From Tibeticola sediminis (GTDB lineage: Bacteria > Pseudomonadota > Gammaproteobacteria > Burkholderiales > Burkholderiaceae_C), in contig NZ_RKQL01000001.1 in NCBI RefSeq assembly GCF_003843835.1, positions 806,001 through 870,000 on the forward strand: a stretch of DNA of 64,000 nucleotides. The letters are read 5' to 3'. A program made the translations under genes and the position numbers. Positions 9,097-19,082 of this stretch are shown piece after piece. The notes under the pieces are model-generated. The model was not told where the DNA came from. It made no database searches and was given only the letters and a program-made list of their open reading frames with translations. Each line of letters starts with the position of its first letter. Position 1 is the first letter of the stretch.

Positions 9097-9996
9097 ATGG
9101 CTGCCAATCTCGACAACCAACTCGTCGTTGCGATTTCCTCGCGCGCCCTGTTCGACCTCGAAGAGGAAAACCGGGTCTTCGAGCAAAGCGACGACCGCGC
9201 CTACATGCGCTTGCAGCTCGAACGGCTCGAGCAACCGGCGCGCCCGGGCGTGGCCTACTCGCTGGTCAAAAAGCTGCTGGCTTTCAACGACCCCGAGCAT
9301 GCGCGCGTGGAAGTGGTCATGCTCTCGCGCAACGACCCGGTGTCGGGCCTGCGCGTGTTCCGCTCGGTCGCGACGCACGGCCTGACCGTCACGCGCGGCG
9401 TGTTCACCCGCGGGCGCGACCCCTGGCCCTACCTGAGCCCTTTGCGCGCCAATTTGTTTTTGTCGGCCAACCCGGCCGACGTGCGCGCCGCACTGGCCTT
9501 GGGCTTTCCCGCCGCGACGGTGGCGACACATGCCGCGCGCGCCTCCGACCGCTACCCGCACGAGGTGCGCATCGCGTTCGACGGCGACGCCGTGCTGTTT
9601 TCCGATGAAGCCGAGCGCATCTATCAGCAAAACGGCCTGCCCGCGTTTCAGCAGCACGAGCGGGACCGCGCGGTGCAGCCGCTGCCGGGCGGCCCGTTCA
9701 AGCCGCTGCTCGCGGCGCTGCACCGACTGCAGCAAGAGGGCACCGACGCCATGCGCATCCGCACCGCGCTGGTGACCGCGCGCAGCGCCCCGGCGCATGA
9801 GCGCGCCATCCGCACCTTGATGGACTGGAACATCGAGGTCGACGAAGCGATGTTCCTCGGCGGCCTGCCCAAGGGCGAGTTCCTCGCCGCCTTCGAGCCC
9901 GACTTCTTCTTCGACGACCAGACCGGCCACATCGAACAAGCCGCCCGCCATGTCCCCGCCGGGCATGTGGCCAGCGGTGTGTCGAACGATGGCTGA
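9097..9996 (+). CDS. 5'-nucleotidase (cytosolic 5'-nucleotidase I family)
   Basis: A 299-residue soluble protein of the 5-nucleotidase family (PF06189). Recognisable segments are LVVAISSRALFDLEEEN at the start, GVAYSLVKKLLAFN, VEVVMLSRNDPVSGLRVFRS, and FDGDAVLFSDEAERIY with acidic residues of a HAD-like site. DEAMFLGGLPKGEFLAAFEPDFFFDDQ comes near the end. Such enzymes dephosphorylate nucleoside monophosphates; the preferred nucleotide cannot be told. It starts 10 bp after gspF, so co-transcription is likely although there is no known functional link with secretion. Confidence 0.85.
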   Translation: MAANLDNQLVVAISSRALFDLEEENRVFEQSDDRAYMRLQLERLEQPARPGVAYSLVKKLLAFNDPEHARVEVVMLSRNDPVSGLRVFRSVATHGLTVTRGVFTRGRDPWPYLSPLRANLFLSANPADVRAALALGFPAATVATHAARASDRYPHEVRIAFDGDAVLFSDEAERIYQQNGLPAFQQHERDRAVQPLPGGPFKPLLAALHRLQQEGTDAMRIRTALVTARSAPAHERAIRTLMDWNIEVDEAMFLGGLPKGEFLAAFEPDFFFDDQTGHIEQAARHVPAGHVASGVSNDG

Positions 9997-10009
9997 GGAC
10001 GCAAACCCC

Positions 10010-11866
10010 ATGTCCCAGGCCCCCGCCACGCCCGCGTCCAGCGCCGCGCCCCTCGCCCGCTGGTCGGCGCTGCGGCATTTCCTCGGCCAGGTGCGCACGC
10101 TCTCGCTGCCGTATTTCCGCTCGGAAGAGCGCTGGAAAGCACGCGCGATGCTCGCGGCGATCGTGGCGCTCAACCTCGGCGCGGTCTATTTGCTGGTGCA
10201 GATCAACGAGTGGAACCGCCTGTTCTTCGACGCGCTACAGAACAAAGACGCGGCGGCGTTCTGGACGCAGCTCGCGCGCTTTGCGGTGCTCGCCTTCGTC
10301 TACATCACGGTGGCGATCTACCGCTTTTACCTGACCCAAATGCTGGAGCTGCGCTGGCGCGCCTGGATGACGGCGCAGTACGCCGCGCGCTGGCTCAGCG
10401 ACCATGCGTTTTATCGCATCGAGCTCGCACGCTTCACCCGCGCCGACACCGACCGGCCCGACGACCCCGCTGCGCAGCCGGACAACCCGGATCAGCGCAT
10501 CCAGGAGGACATCAACCTGTTCACCACGCAGACGGTGGGGCTCTCGATGGGGCTGCTCAACGCGAGCGTGACGCTGCTGAGCTTCGTCGGCATCCTCTGG
10601 AGCCTCTCCGGGCCGTTCGCGTTCACGCTGGGCGGCACGAGTTGGACCATCCCGGGCTTCATGGTGTGGATGGCGCTGCTCTACGCACTGGCGGGCAGTT
10701 GGCTCGCGCACCGCATCGGTCGACCGCTGATCGGACTCAACTTCCGCCAGCAGCGCTATGAAGCCGACTTCCGCCACCACCTCGTGCGGGTACGCGAATA
10801 CAGCGAGGCGATCGCGCTCGACCGGGGCGAGGCCGCGGAACGCCGCCAGATCGCCGCGCGCTTTGCGCCGGTGCTCTCCAACATGCTGGAGCTGCTGCGG
10901 GCGCAAAAGCGGCTCACCGGCTTTACCGTGGGCTTTGGCCAGGCGGCGGTGGTGTTCCCCTTCCTCGTCGCTGCGCCGCGGTTTTTCAGCGGGGCGATTC
11001 AGCTCGGCGAGCTGATGCAAATCTCGAGCGCCTTTGGGCAGGTGCAGGACGCACTCTCCTGGTTCGTCAACAACTACGACGCGCTCGCCAGCTGGCGCGC
11101 CACCACCGAGCGCCTAAGCGGCTTCGAGGCCAAGATTTCTGAACAAAAACCCGAAGACGCCGGCGTCAAACGGCGCGATGATGCTCCTAAAACCGAAGCG
11201 CCGACCGCCACCGACCTCGGCGTCGATCTGCCCGACGGCACGCCACTGCTCGCTGCTCGCGCGCTGTCGGTGGGCCCTGAGCAACCGGTGCTGGTCAGCG
11301 GCCCCTCGGGGGCGGGCAAGTCCACGTTGTTTCGCGCCTTCGCCGGCATTTGGCCGTATGCGCGCGGCACGGTCTGCCTGCCCGAAGACAGCATGTTCGT
11401 CCCGCAGCGCCCGTATTTCCCGAACGGCAGCCTGCGCGCGGCGCTGGCCTACCCCGAACTGCCCGAGCGCTATCGCGACGAGGAACTGCGACAGGCGCTC
11501 GTCGATGCGCGGCTGCCCGAGTTGGTCCACCGGCTCGACGACGCCGATGCCTGGAGCCAAAAGCTCAGCGGCGGTGAGCAGCAGCGGCTGGCCATCGCGC
11601 GCGTGCTGCTCAAGCGTCCGCGCTGGGTGTTTGCCGACGAAGCCACGGCCGCGCTCGACGCCGAGGCCGAAACCGCGCTCTACGCCCGTCTGGCCGAACG
11701 CACGGCCGAGCGCGGCGGCGCGCTGGTATCCATCGCGCACCGGCCGTCGGTGGCAGCCTTCCACCGCGTGCAATGGCGCTTCGTGCCGCAGACGAACATC
11801 GACGCCGCGGCGCAGGCCCGCTACCGCATCGAAGTCGCGCCGCTCGAAGGGTCAGACGCCGGCTGA
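10010..11866 (+). CDS. ABC transporter, fused permease/ATPase, SbmA/BacA-YddA type
   Basis: About 618 residues. An N-terminal membrane domain (PF06472 or SbmA-like) contains [15 protein letters not shown] and [26 protein letters not shown], which match the YddA/SbmA family. A C-terminal ATPase domain has Walker [10 protein letters not shown], signature [16 protein letters not shown] and Walker [13 protein letters not shown]. The linker between them is polar and poorly conserved. The family exports or imports peptides, cobalamin or fatty-acyl substrates, and the cargo here is unknown. The start at 10010 has GAGGA about 10 bases upstream and avoids a 47-bp overlap with the nucleotidase. Its 3' end overlaps queC tail to tail by 15 bp. 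Confidence 0.85.
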   Translation: MSQAPATPASSAAPLARWSALRHFLGQVRTLSLPYFRSEERWKARAMLAAIVALNLGAVYLLVQINEWNRLFFDALQNKDAAAFWTQLARFAVLAFVYITVAIYRFYLTQMLELRWRAWMTAQYAARWLSDHAFYRIELARFTRADTDRPDDPAAQPDNPDQRIQEDINLFTTQTVGLSMGLLNASVTLLSFVGILWSLSGPFAFTLGGTSWTIPGFMVWMALLYALAGSWLAHRIGRPLIGLNFRQQRYEADFRHHLVRVREYSEAIALDRGEAAERRQIAARFAPVLSNMLELLRAQKRLTGFTVGFGQAAVVFPFLVAAPRFFSGAIQLGELMQISSAFGQVQDALSWFVNNYDALASWRATTERLSGFEAKISEQKPEDAGVKRRDDAPKTEAPTATDLGVDLPDGTPLLAARALSVGPEQPVLVSGPSGAGKSTLFRAFAGIWPYARGTVCLPEDSMFVPQRPYFPNGSLRAALAYPELPERYRDEELRQALVDARLPELVHRLDDADAWSQKLSGGEQQRLAIARVLLKRPRWVFADEATAALDAEAETALYARLAERTAERGGALVSIAHRPSVAAFHRVQWRFVPQTNIDAAAQARYRIEVAPLEGSDAG

Positions 11867-12625
11867 ACGTCCACATCCGGCCCGCCACGCCTGCCAGCCC
11901 CGTGCTCGCAGCACGCAGGCGGGACATTCGCCGCAGCCGTAGCCCCAGTCGTGGCGAGCACTGCGCTCGCCGCGGTAGCAGGTGTGCGTGTGCTCGACGA
12001 TGAGTTCCACCAAGGCCGCGCCGCCGGCCGCCGCGTCACGGCCCAGCCGCGCCTCGTGCGCAGCGCCCAGCCGGTGCGCCAGCGCCCAGGTCTCGGCCTT
12101 GTCGAGCCACATCAGCGGGGTGTCGATGCGCAGCCGCCGATCCAGCCCCAGCGACAGCGCCACCTGCATGGCCTTCATGGTGTCGTCGCGGCAATCGGGA
12201 TAGCCGGAGAAGTCGGTCTCGCACACCCCCGTCACCAGCGCCTGCGCACCGCGCCGGTAAGCCAAAGCGGCGGCCAGCGTCAGAAAAATCAGATTGCGCC
12301 CGGGCACGAAGCTGTTGGGCAGGCCGGACGCTTCGAAGGCGAAGGCCGTGTCCCGCGTGAGGGCGCAGTCGCTGATCTCGCCCAGCACGGCGAGGTCGAT
12401 CAGATGGTCCTCGCCCAGCTTCGCCGCCCAAGCGGGAAAGCGCTCGCGCAGCGCCGCCAACACGGTTTGCCGCGCCTCGAGTTCCACCCGGTGACGCTGG
12501 CCGTAGTCGAAACCCACCGTCTCGACCCGCTCGAACTGCTCGAGCGCCTGCGCCAGACAGGTGGTCGAGTCCTGCCCGCCGGAAAACAAAACCAGCGCCG
12601 ATTGAAAGCCGTGTTTGCTCGTCAT
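11852..12625 (-). CDS. queC: 7-cyano-7-deazaguanine synthase QueC
   Basis: A 257-residue enzyme that converts 7-carboxy-7-deazaguanine to preQ0 using ATP and ammonia, in the queuosine tRNA-modification pathway. The PP-loop SGGQDSTT appears near residue 15. The family segments FDYGQRH and [17 protein letters not shown] are present, as is a C-terminal zinc site (C of HTHTCYRG followed by [10 protein letters not shown]). It is slightly longer than usual (about 220-235), with extra residues at the C-terminus. It is the last gene of the minus-strand nrdJ-nnrS-nitroreductase-queC run, 64 bp after the nitroreductase. Confidence 0.93.
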   Translation of the reverse strand: MTSKHGFQSALVLFSGGQDSTTCLAQALEQFERVETVGFDYGQRHRVELEARQTVLAALRERFPAWAAKLGEDHLIDLAVLGEISDCALTRDTAFAFEASGLPNSFVPGRNLIFLTLAAALAYRRGAQALVTGVCETDFSGYPDCRDDTMKAMQVALSLGLDRRLRIDTPLMWLDKAETWALAHRLGAAHEARLGRDAAAGGAALVELIVEHTHTCYRGERSARHDWGYGCGECPACVLRARGWQAWRAGCGRSAGV

Positions 12626-12689
12626 TTTTGAAGATGTTTACCGGATGCCTGCGTGAAATGGCGCAAGAATGCTCTCTTTTCATGAGCAA

Positions 12690-13493
12690 TCAAGCACCCG
12701 CTGGGTCAAGCCCGAGCGTCTGCACAAAGGCCGACGGACGCGGCCGCAGCAGCCCGCCCGGCCGCCGCAGCACCGTCCCTATGCTCAAAAAACACACCGC
12801 CTGCTCGGTTTCGTCCAAGTCGAACAGCCGCCGCAACACAACCGATTCGAGCGCCTGGCCGCTGGTGAGCGCCGCGCCAAAACCCAGCGCATGCGCCATC
12901 AGTTGCATGTTTTGCAGCGCACACCCCAGGGACACCAGCCGCTCGGCCTCACCCACCGGGGGCGACACTTTGGGAAACGCTGAATCAATGGCTGCGCGGG
13001 CGAATCGCTGTGTTGCGCGGTGCTCGCTCCCTCGCCTATCTATGTGATATGTCTCGGTCGCTGCGCTCCGTGCGCCTTGCGCTTCATCCCGCTCGCCGAT
13101 TTCTTCAGCGTTTCCTTTGCCGTCACCGCGCGCCGGACCGGGCCGATCCGCGCCGAGCCGGGCGACCGCCAGCATCAGCTCCGGCGCGTGATGCGCCTTG
13201 GCCGCGGCTTTGGCGCAGTCGGCGTCGCTCGCTGCAGCGTCCCGCTCGCGCAGCGCCTGTGCAAACGCGTTGCCCAGACGATCACGGGCTTGTGCGGGCA
13301 CCCGCACGAACCGCCAGGGGCACAACTGCCCATGATCGGGCGCGGCCGCTGCGGCCTGAAAAATCTGCTGCAACTGATCCGCATCCGGCCCCGGCGCCCC
13401 GAGCCAACGCGGCAGCACCGTGCGCCGGCTGTGGATCAGGGCCGCGGCCAGCTCGGCCAGCGGCGGCGCGGCGCCGTCATCCCGGGCGACCAT
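12690..13493 (-). CDS. Nitroreductase-family flavoprotein with an in-frame mobile-element insertion
   Basis: A 267-residue product of the FMN-dependent nitroreductase family. The N-terminal SRRTVLPRWLGAPGPDADQL and PDHGQLCPWRF, and the later LVSLGCALQNMQLMAHALGFG with LTSGQA, are typical. Residues 127-175 are foreign: they are encoded by a 143-bp element plus its 4-bp target duplication, 147 bp or 49 codons, so the frame is kept with no stop. Without it the protein would be 218 residues, close to the family's usual size. The insertion falls in a surface loop between a core strand and the next helix, so activity might survive. The start at 13493 overlaps the nnrS end by 17 bp. Confidence 0.8.
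   Translation of the reverse strand: MVARDDGAAPPLAELAAALIHSRRTVLPRWLGAPGPDADQLQQIFQAAAAAPDHGQLCPWRFVRVPAQARDRLGNAFAQALRERDAAASDADCAKAAAKAHHAPELMLAVARLGADRPGPARGDGKGNAEEIGERDEAQGARSAATETYHIDRRGSEHRATQRFARAAIDSAFPKVSPPVGEAERLVSLGCALQNMQLMAHALGFGAALTSGQALESVVLRRLFDLDETEQAVCFLSIGTVLRRPGGLLRPRPSAFVQTLGLDPAGA
12973..13115. mobile_element. MITE-like element inserted in the nitroreductase gene
   Basis: A 143-bp segment bounded by the 12-bp perfect inverted repeats GGAAACGCTGAA (12973-12984) and TTCAGCGTTTCC (13104-13115). It is flanked by the direct repeat TTTG (12969-12972 and 13116-13119), which fits a 4-bp target duplication. It has no room for a transposase, so it would be non-autonomous. The AACGCTGAA end is shared with the elements at 51624 and 54214. 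The interior has TGCGCCTTGC and CATCCCGC words resembling the 51624 element. Confidence 0.75.
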
Positions 13494-14748
13494 CGGCACG
13501 CGCCTGCCCGTACCAACGCAAATGGCGCTGGCCCCACAGCAGCATCACCAGTCCCCAGAGCGCCGCCGCAGCCAGCAGCCACCCTCCACCGAGCCTCGGA
13601 AGCGCCGCAACGAGCCGGATGAGGACCGCCACCTGCAACAACCAGAACAAGCCCCACACCCAGCCATCGGCGGCGAGCGGGCGACCACTGTGCCCGCTCG
13701 ACACCCGCGTGACCATCGCCACCACCAGCGAGCCCAGGCAGCCCATCGTCAGCGCGTGCAGGGCGCCGAGCGGCAGCACCACGTCGTCCAACCACAGCCC
13801 GAGACCCCGCGTCAGCCCCGCTAGCGCGAACGCCAGACCCAGCCAGAGAAAACCCAGATGCAGCATGGCGAGCAAACGGTGCCGCAGACTTTGCGCCAGC
13901 CCCCACACGACCGCCAAACCGATCAGCACCGCACCCAGCACGAGTTCGAGCACCGCCCGCACCCCCAGCAGCAGCGGCCATGCCGGACCCAAGGCGTCAA
14001 GCCAGACCGACATCAGTTCGAGCCCCGCCGCTGCCAGCATCAGCCAAAGCACCCAAAAAGGCCGCCAGACTTCGATGAACGGCAGTACCGCCGACGTGAA
14101 AAATGGCAGCATCCGGTGCGCCACGACGACGAACACCGGCACGACGCAGGCCCACAAGCCACTGAGCAACAGCACGCGTGCGCGTGCATCGTCGCCCGCC
14201 AGCAAAGCACCCGCTTCGGCCGCCAGCGCCAGCACCCCAAGGGCCAGCGCGACGCCGATGGCCGTCGCATGCACCCGGTCGGGCACGGCGCTGGCCAAGA
14301 TCAAGCGCCAGAAGCGCGCCGTGAGGGCCGCGAGCGCCAAAGCCGCGAGCCACAAACCCGCCGAGGCCCAGCCGACCGACACGCAAGCCCCCACCAGAAA
14401 CACCGGCCAAGCGAAGGTGTAAGCCAGCAACGGCGCCAACAACTCGCGCGCCTCGGGCCCAGGCACCGCCAGCCACTTCGGCCCCGCCGTGAACAGGAAA
14501 CCGGCGAAGAACAGCGGCATGAAGCCATAAACCATGATGCTGCCGTGTGCCAGCGTCGGTGAAACCGCCCAAGGCCACGGCTCGGCCCAACCCACACGCT
14601 GCGCGAGCACCGCGATCCACCAGCCGCTCGCGACGAGCAGCATCACGGTGGCAAGGAAAAAAGCCAGGCGATGCGGCGCCCGCAACAAGGCCGACAGCCG
14701 CCAGCCCGACGCGCTCGGGTCCGTGACCGGGGGCGGCGCGGCACTCAT
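13477..14748 (-). CDS. nnrS: NnrS-family haem-copper membrane protein
   Basis: A 423-residue protein with about twelve hydrophobic segments and the NnrS hallmarks: [54 protein letters not shown], and [28 protein letters not shown]. NnrS is a haem- and copper-containing inner-membrane protein that protects against nitric oxide and nitrosative stress, and is usually found with denitrification genes. Here it sits beside the nar locus. It overlaps nrdJ by 4 bp (ATGA), so the pair is probably translationally coupled. Confidence 0.9.
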   Translation of the reverse strand: MSAAPPPVTDPSASGWRLSALLRAPHRLAFFLATVMLLVASGWWIAVLAQRVGWAEPWPWAVSPTLAHGSIMVYGFMPLFFAGFLFTAGPKWLAVPGPEARELLAPLLAYTFAWPVFLVGACVSVGWASAGLWLAALALAALTARFWRLILASAVPDRVHATAIGVALALGVLALAAEAGALLAGDDARARVLLLSGLWACVVPVFVVVAHRMLPFFTSAVLPFIEVWRPFWVLWLMLAAAGLELMSVWLDALGPAWPLLLGVRAVLELVLGAVLIGLAVVWGLAQSLRHRLLAMLHLGFLWLGLAFALAGLTRGLGLWLDDVVLPLGALHALTMGCLGSLVVAMVTRVSSGHSGRPLAADGWVWGLFWLLQVAVLIRLVAALPRLGGGWLLAAAALWGLVMLLWGQRHLRWYGQARADGRPG

Positions 14749-17192
14749 CCGCAGGCCCCAATGTGACCGCAGGCGGTGCAGTATTCACAGCCGTCCTTGC
14801 GGATAACGGCATGCGCGCCGCACTCGCTGCATTTCTTGCCTGCCATGACCGGCGGCGTCGCTGGCGTCGTTCCCGCAGAAGCGGCGCCCGTCGCAGGCGT
14901 CGCTGCCGACGCACCCGCCGCGTCGGCGTGGGCGCGCCGTGCGATCAGGTTTTGCAGCGCGTAGGCAATCGCCGCCACTTCGGAGTCGTGCCACATCGGC
15001 ACCTCGGTACCGTCGGCCTTGCGGTAGGTGCCCAGCCGCACCGGGCCACGGTCCCAGGCGACTTTGCGCATGTCGCGCAGCGCCCGGTCGAGAAAGCCGC
15101 CGCGCGCGGCCAAAGAGAGCAGCCGCATGCTCGAGGTGATCCACTGCTGCGACTCGCCGCTCTGCCCCACGGGCATGAAGAACTCGATGGCGCGCTCGAC
15201 CGTGCCCGACCCATCGGCACGCGGCACCGGAAGGAAGGAAACGATGAGGTAGAGCGTTTTGTGGCCTTCCTGCGTCCAGTATTCGATCTTCTCGGCCACG
15301 GCCGACAAGGCCCCTTTGGGTCGGCTCTCGATCACGGTGCGCATCGGGTCCACGGGCGCAGCCGCGGGTGCCTCTTTCGCTGCCGCCGGCGCGTCGTTGG
15401 TCGACAGCACCGAGCCAAGTATGGTGTTGGGCCGGTAGGTCGCCAGCCCCTTGAGGTGCGAGGCCCAGGCCCGCTCGTAGAGGTTCTTGAAATCGTCGTA
15501 GGGATAGTCGGCCGGGATGTTGACCGTCTTCGAAATCGAGGTGTCCACAAAGGGCTGCACCGCCTGCATCATCGCAATGTGCGCGCCCGCGGAAAGCTCC
15601 AGCGCCGAGACGAAGGCCGGCGGCAACTGCTCGGTGTCGCCGCCCAGCTGGCGCCACAGCCGCCAGGCGTGGTCTTCCACCGCGTACTCGGTGGTGCTGC
15701 CGTCGCTTTCGCGCTTCTTGCGCTTGTAGGTCCAAGAAAACGCGGGCTCGATGCCGTTGGAGGCGTTGTCCGCAAAGGCCAGACTCACCGTGCCCGTGGG
15801 CGCAATCGACAGCAAATGGCTGTTACGAATGCCGTGCGCGCGGATCTGTGCCTTGAGCGCCTCCGGCAGACGGCTCGCAAACGTGCCCTCGGCCAAATAG
15901 CCCTCGGCGTCGAATTTCGGGAACGGGCCTTTTTCCTTGGCCAGCTCCACCGAGGCCGCATACGCCGCATCCCGCATGCGCTCGGCGATGCGCGCGGCCA
16001 TTTGGCGCCCGCTCTCGTCGTCGTAGCGCAACCCCAACATCACCAACGTATCGCCCAGCCCCGTGAAGCCGACCCCGATGCGCCGCTTGGCATGAGCTTC
16101 CTCGCGCTGCTGCACGAGCGGCCACCAGGTCAGGTCGAGCACGTTGTCGAGCGCGCGCACCTGCACCGCCACCGCTAGCTCGAAGGCCTCGAAGTCGAAC
16201 CGCGCCGTTCCCCCATGCCCAAACGGATGCCGCACGAAGCGCGTGAGAATGATGGGCCCGAGGTCACAGCAACCGTAGGGCGGCAAGGGTTGTTCGCCAC
16301 AAGGATTGGTCGCCTCGATGGTTTCGCAATACCGCAGGTTGTTGTCGCGGTTGATGTGGTCGAGGAAGAGGATGCCGGGCTCGGCAAAGTCGTAGGCCGA
16401 GCGCATCACGGTGTCCCAGAGCTCGCGCGCGGGGAGGGTGCGGTACACCCAGAGGCCGTCGCCGCGCTGGTAGGCGCCTTCGGCCAGCAGCGCCGCGCCG
16501 GGCCGGGCTTTGTGCACCAGTTCCCAGGGCGCGTCCTCGGCCAATGCCTGCATGAAGGCATCGGTCACCCCTACCGATACGTTGAAGTTGTTCCAACGCC
16601 CTGGCGTGCGCTTGGCCGTGATGAAGTCGAGCACATCGGGGTGGTCGATGCGCAGCACACCCATCTGCGCGCCGCGCCGCGCGCCGGCACTCTCCACCGT
16701 CGCGCAGGATTGGTCGAACACATTGATGTAGCTGCACGGCCCCGAGGCCATCGAAGCCGTGGCTTTCACCTCGGCCCCGCGCGGGCGGATGCGCGAGAAG
16801 TCATATCCCACGCCACCGCCGCGACGCATGGTTTCGGCCGCCTCGCGCAGCGCCTCATAAATGCCCGGGTAGCCGTCCTCGTCGAAGCCCTGGATGCAGT
16901 CGCCCACGGGCTGCACGAAGCAGTTGATCAGCGTGGCCTGCAAGTCGGTTCCGGCCGCGCTCATGATGCGCCCGGCACCAATGGCCCCGGCGTGCAGGTT
17001 GTCGAGGAAGCGGCGCTCCCACTCGGCTTGAAGTTCGGGCTTTTCAACCGAAGCGAGCGCGCGCGCGACGCGGCGGTACAGATCTTCGACATCGTTCTCG
17101 CCGGGCTTGAGGTATTTCTCGCGCAGCACGTCGAGGCTGATGGGCTGGGGCGCGGTGAGGTCCTCAATGGGGGCGATGGGGTCACGTTTCAT
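14745..17192 (-). CDS. nrdJ: Adenosylcobalamin-dependent (class II) ribonucleoside-diphosphate reductase
   Basis: An 815-residue enzyme making deoxyribonucleotides with a B12-generated thiyl radical and no oxygen requirement. Visible features are [35 protein letters not shown], the active-site segment [17 protein letters not shown], and [24 protein letters not shown] cysteine-rich C-terminal tail ([18 protein letters not shown], then CGHIGACG) resembles the redox or zinc tail of this family. The start at 17192 has GGAG 8 bases upstream; a TTG at 17210 would add six residues. I found no cobalamin riboswitch upstream. Confidence 0.95.
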   Translation of the reverse strand: MKRDPIAPIEDLTAPQPISLDVLREKYLKPGENDVEDLYRRVARALASVEKPELQAEWERRFLDNLHAGAIGAGRIMSAAGTDLQATLINCFVQPVGDCIQGFDEDGYPGIYEALREAAETMRRGGGVGYDFSRIRPRGAEVKATASMASGPCSYINVFDQSCATVESAGARRGAQMGVLRIDHPDVLDFITAKRTPGRWNNFNVSVGVTDAFMQALAEDAPWELVHKARPGAALLAEGAYQRGDGLWVYRTLPARELWDTVMRSAYDFAEPGILFLDHINRDNNLRYCETIEATNPCGEQPLPPYGCCDLGPIILTRFVRHPFGHGGTARFDFEAFELAVAVQVRALDNVLDLTWWPLVQQREEAHAKRRIGVGFTGLGDTLVMLGLRYDDESGRQMAARIAERMRDAAYAASVELAKEKGPFPKFDAEGYLAEGTFASRLPEALKAQIRAHGIRNSHLLSIAPTGTVSLAFADNASNGIEPAFSWTYKRKKRESDGSTTEYAVEDHAWRLWRQLGGDTEQLPPAFVSALELSAGAHIAMMQAVQPFVDTSISKTVNIPADYPYDDFKNLYERAWASHLKGLATYRPNTILGSVLSTNDAPAAAKEAPAAAPVDPMRTVIESRPKGALSAVAEKIEYWTQEGHKTLYLIVSFLPVPRADGSGTVERAIEFFMPVGQSGESQQWITSSMRLLSLAARGGFLDRALRDMRKVAWDRGPVRLGTYRKADGTEVPMWHDSEVAAIAYALQNLIARRAHADAAGASAATPATGAASAGTTPATPPVMAGKKCSECGAHAVIRKDGCEYCTACGHIGACG

Positions 17193-17490
17193 ACACAGTT
17201 CTCCGATCAATCAAGGGGGGTGGTGAGCTGGGCCGTTTGCGCCGCTCCGCCACCGATTGGAACGAGTCTACTCCCGCGCAACAGGCAAAACGCGCCCCCT
17301 CGGAGATCCGTCTGACACCGGACCGACACTTGGGTCCGCCCCCATCAAGCGGGGCCGAGGAGGGATACGGCTCGAGTCTGCGGCCTGCGCCTTGACCGAG
17401 GCACGACACGGAAGCCCTCGAAAAGCCAGCCTCGAGGGCCTCGGTCAAATCCCTCGGCCAAATCCCTCGGTCAAGGGCCTCGGCCGGGCC
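17193..17490. other. Intergenic region between the parvulin gene and nrdJ
   Basis: About 298 bp with no credible gene. It must hold the nrdJ promoter (minus strand) and the end of the nar transcript. Next to the parvulin stop are a hairpin (17414-17439) and four 13-bp tandem units (17440-17491). A T/C-poor purine-rich leader precedes nrdJ. No B12-box-like sequence (GCCACTG) was found on the minus strand. Confidence 0.6.
17414..17439 (-). terminator. Hairpin after the nar operon, possible terminator
   Basis: Perfect 8-bp stem GCCCTCGA (17414-17421) and TCGAGGGC (17432-17439) with a 10-base loop, about 52 bp past the parvulin stop. No T-tract follows in the direction of transcription, so it would be a weak or Rho-assisted terminator, or simply a transcript-stabilising hairpin. 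Confidence 0.4.
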
Positions 17491-17491
17491 T
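17440..17491. repeat. 13-bp tandem repeat, four units
   Basis: Consecutive units read CTCGGTCAAATCC, CTCGGCCAAATCC, CTCGGTCAAGGGC and CTCGGCCGGGCCT. The first two differ at one base and the last two are progressively diverged. The array abuts the stop codon of the parvulin gene. Confidence 0.7.
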
Positions 17492-18336
17492 CACTGCACC
17501 AACGGCGACTTCACACCCTCCAGATCGACCCCACCGACATCGGCCGCCCCGGCCAGCAAGCGCATGTATTGACGCAGCGCCAGCGCCCTCGATTGAAGTC
17601 TCAACTCGGCTTCGATGCGCTCCCGGACCTGCTCGAATTCGAGCTGTCGCCCTTTCCGACGACCCAAAACCTCGATGATGTGCAAGCCGAACCGGGTCCG
17701 CACCAAGCGCGGATGCACACCCATGCCCCAGCCGGCGTGCTTCTGGAAAAACAGCTCGTTGGCGAGCTCTGGGGCACAATCCTCGGGCCCGATCCAGCCA
17801 AGGTCCCCTCCCTGCGCGCCGCTGGGGCAATTCGACAGTTCAGCGGCCAACTGGGCGAAGCGCTCGGGCCTCGCGTCCTTGGAGCACAGCTCCAGCAGCG
17901 TGCGCTCGGCTCGGACAGCCAATGCATGGATGTCGACGCCGGGTGTCACCCCGAACAAGATGTGGCGTACATGCAAAGCCTGACCCTCGACATAGCGGGA
18001 GCGATTTCGCTCGTAATGCCTTCGGCAGGATTCCTCGTCGGGCTGCGGCGTTTGAACCTCGCTCTCGAGCATCTCCTCGATGACCCGCTTCGCAGCCTCA
18101 TCGAGTTCGGGAGCCAAATCAGTCCCGACATCCGGCAACAGCCCTCGCCGCACCGCCTCCTGTCGCAACAGTTCGCCACACGCGCGCTCGCGCAGTGCCT
18201 CCTCGTCGAGGCGCTCATTTTCCCGATGAAGCGCAACTCCATTGATGCGGGCCACCTTGGCCGACAACGGAACATCGGCCATGCAGCCACAGCGAGGATC
18301 CCCACAACCGGTCAGCGACGAACTGGGCAGTTTCAT
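17491..18336 (-). CDS. Parvulin-type peptidyl-prolyl isomerase of the nar operon
   Basis: 281 residues. A central PpiC/rotamase domain (about 125-235) contains HVRHILFGV, GGDLGWIGPEDCAPELANELF and RTRFGLHIIEVLGRR. Helical regions flank it (the first carrying RVIEEMLESEV, the last RERIEAELRLQSRALALRQYMRLL). No signal peptide is apparent. The N-terminus carries an unusual cysteine cluster, CGDPRCGC (C11, C16, C18). A parvulin after narI is common in betaproteobacterial nar operons and may help fold or mature the reductase; that role is inferred. The ATG at 18336 has GGGAG 6 bases upstream, 14 bp after narI. Confidence 0.85.
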   Translation of the reverse strand: MKLPSSSLTGCGDPRCGCMADVPLSAKVARINGVALHRENERLDEEALRERACGELLRQEAVRRGLLPDVGTDLAPELDEAAKRVIEEMLESEVQTPQPDEESCRRHYERNRSRYVEGQALHVRHILFGVTPGVDIHALAVRAERTLLELCSKDARPERFAQLAAELSNCPSGAQGGDLGWIGPEDCAPELANELFFQKHAGWGMGVHPRLVRTRFGLHIIEVLGRRKGRQLEFEQVRERIEAELRLQSRALALRQYMRLLAGAADVGGVDLEGVKSPLVQ

Positions 18337-18350
18337 ATCGAGCTCCCGAC

Positions 18351-19082
18351 TCAATGATTCATCGGGTCAGCGACCGACACCGGACGGGGCGTCATGCCCA
18401 CCCGACGGCTGCGGACCACCTGATAGGGTCGAAACACATAGGCCAGTGTGCCAAAGCCACTCCAGACATGCACCAGTCGAGTGAACGGGAAGATCAAAAA
18501 GATCGTCATACCCAAGAACATGTGGGACTTGAAGACCCACCCGGCATCGGCCAGCAGTTCAGGCGCCCCGGCGCGGAAGGTCACGATCCTCTGCGCCCAC
18601 TCCGAAAGCTTGAGCATCATGCTGCCGTCCAAATGTTGTGCCGAGAGAGGAATGGTCGACAGACCGAGCGCAAACTGGAGCCACAACAGGACGAGCAAGA
18701 CAATGTCGCTGGTTTTGCTGGTTGCCCGAATCCGCGGATCGGACAAACGGCGATGCAACAGCATCGTCACGCCGACAAATCCGAACAGGCCAAACAAGCC
18801 GCCAGAGACCATCGCCAAGAGTTGCTTGGCGCCCGCACTGATGAACGGCTCGTAGACAAAGTGGGGCGTCAGCATGCCGACGGTGTGGCCGAAAAACAGA
18901 AACAGGATGCCGATGTGGAAGAGATTACTTCCCCAGCGCAACTGACCGGCCCGCAACAACTGCGATGAATCGCTTTTCCAGGTGTACTGATCACGGTCAA
19001 ACCGAATCAGGCTCCCGAGTAGGAAGACCGTCAGCGCAATGTACGGGTAGTAGCCGAACAAGAAATGGTCGAGGTAGCTCAT
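18351..19082 (-). CDS. narI: Respiratory nitrate reductase gamma subunit (cytochrome b)
   Basis: A 243-residue inner-membrane protein with five hydrophobic spans and the four haem-b histidines of the family: H56 and H66 (FHIGILFLFFGHTVG), and H187 and H205 (KSHMFLGMTIFLIFPFTRLVH). It oxidises quinol at the periplasmic side and passes electrons to NarH. Its ATG overlaps the narJ stop by 4 bp. Length matches the usual 225-245. Confidence 0.96.
   Translation of the reverse strand: MSYLDHFLFGYYPYIALTVFLLGSLIRFDRDQYTWKSDSSQLLRAGQLRWGSNLFHIGILFLFFGHTVGMLTPHFVYEPFISAGAKQLLAMVSGGLFGLFGFVGVTMLLHRRLSDPRIRATSKTSDIVLLVLLWLQFALGLSTIPLSAQHLDGSMMLKLSEWAQRIVTFRAGAPELLADAGWVFKSHMFLGMTIFLIFPFTRLVHVWSGFGTLAYVFRPYQVVRSRRVGMTPRPVSVADPMNH

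Noticed and set aside
17193-17490. Cobalamin riboswitch upstream of the B12-dependent nrdJ
   Set aside because: Expected by function, but no B12-box word or conserved stem was visible on the minus strand.
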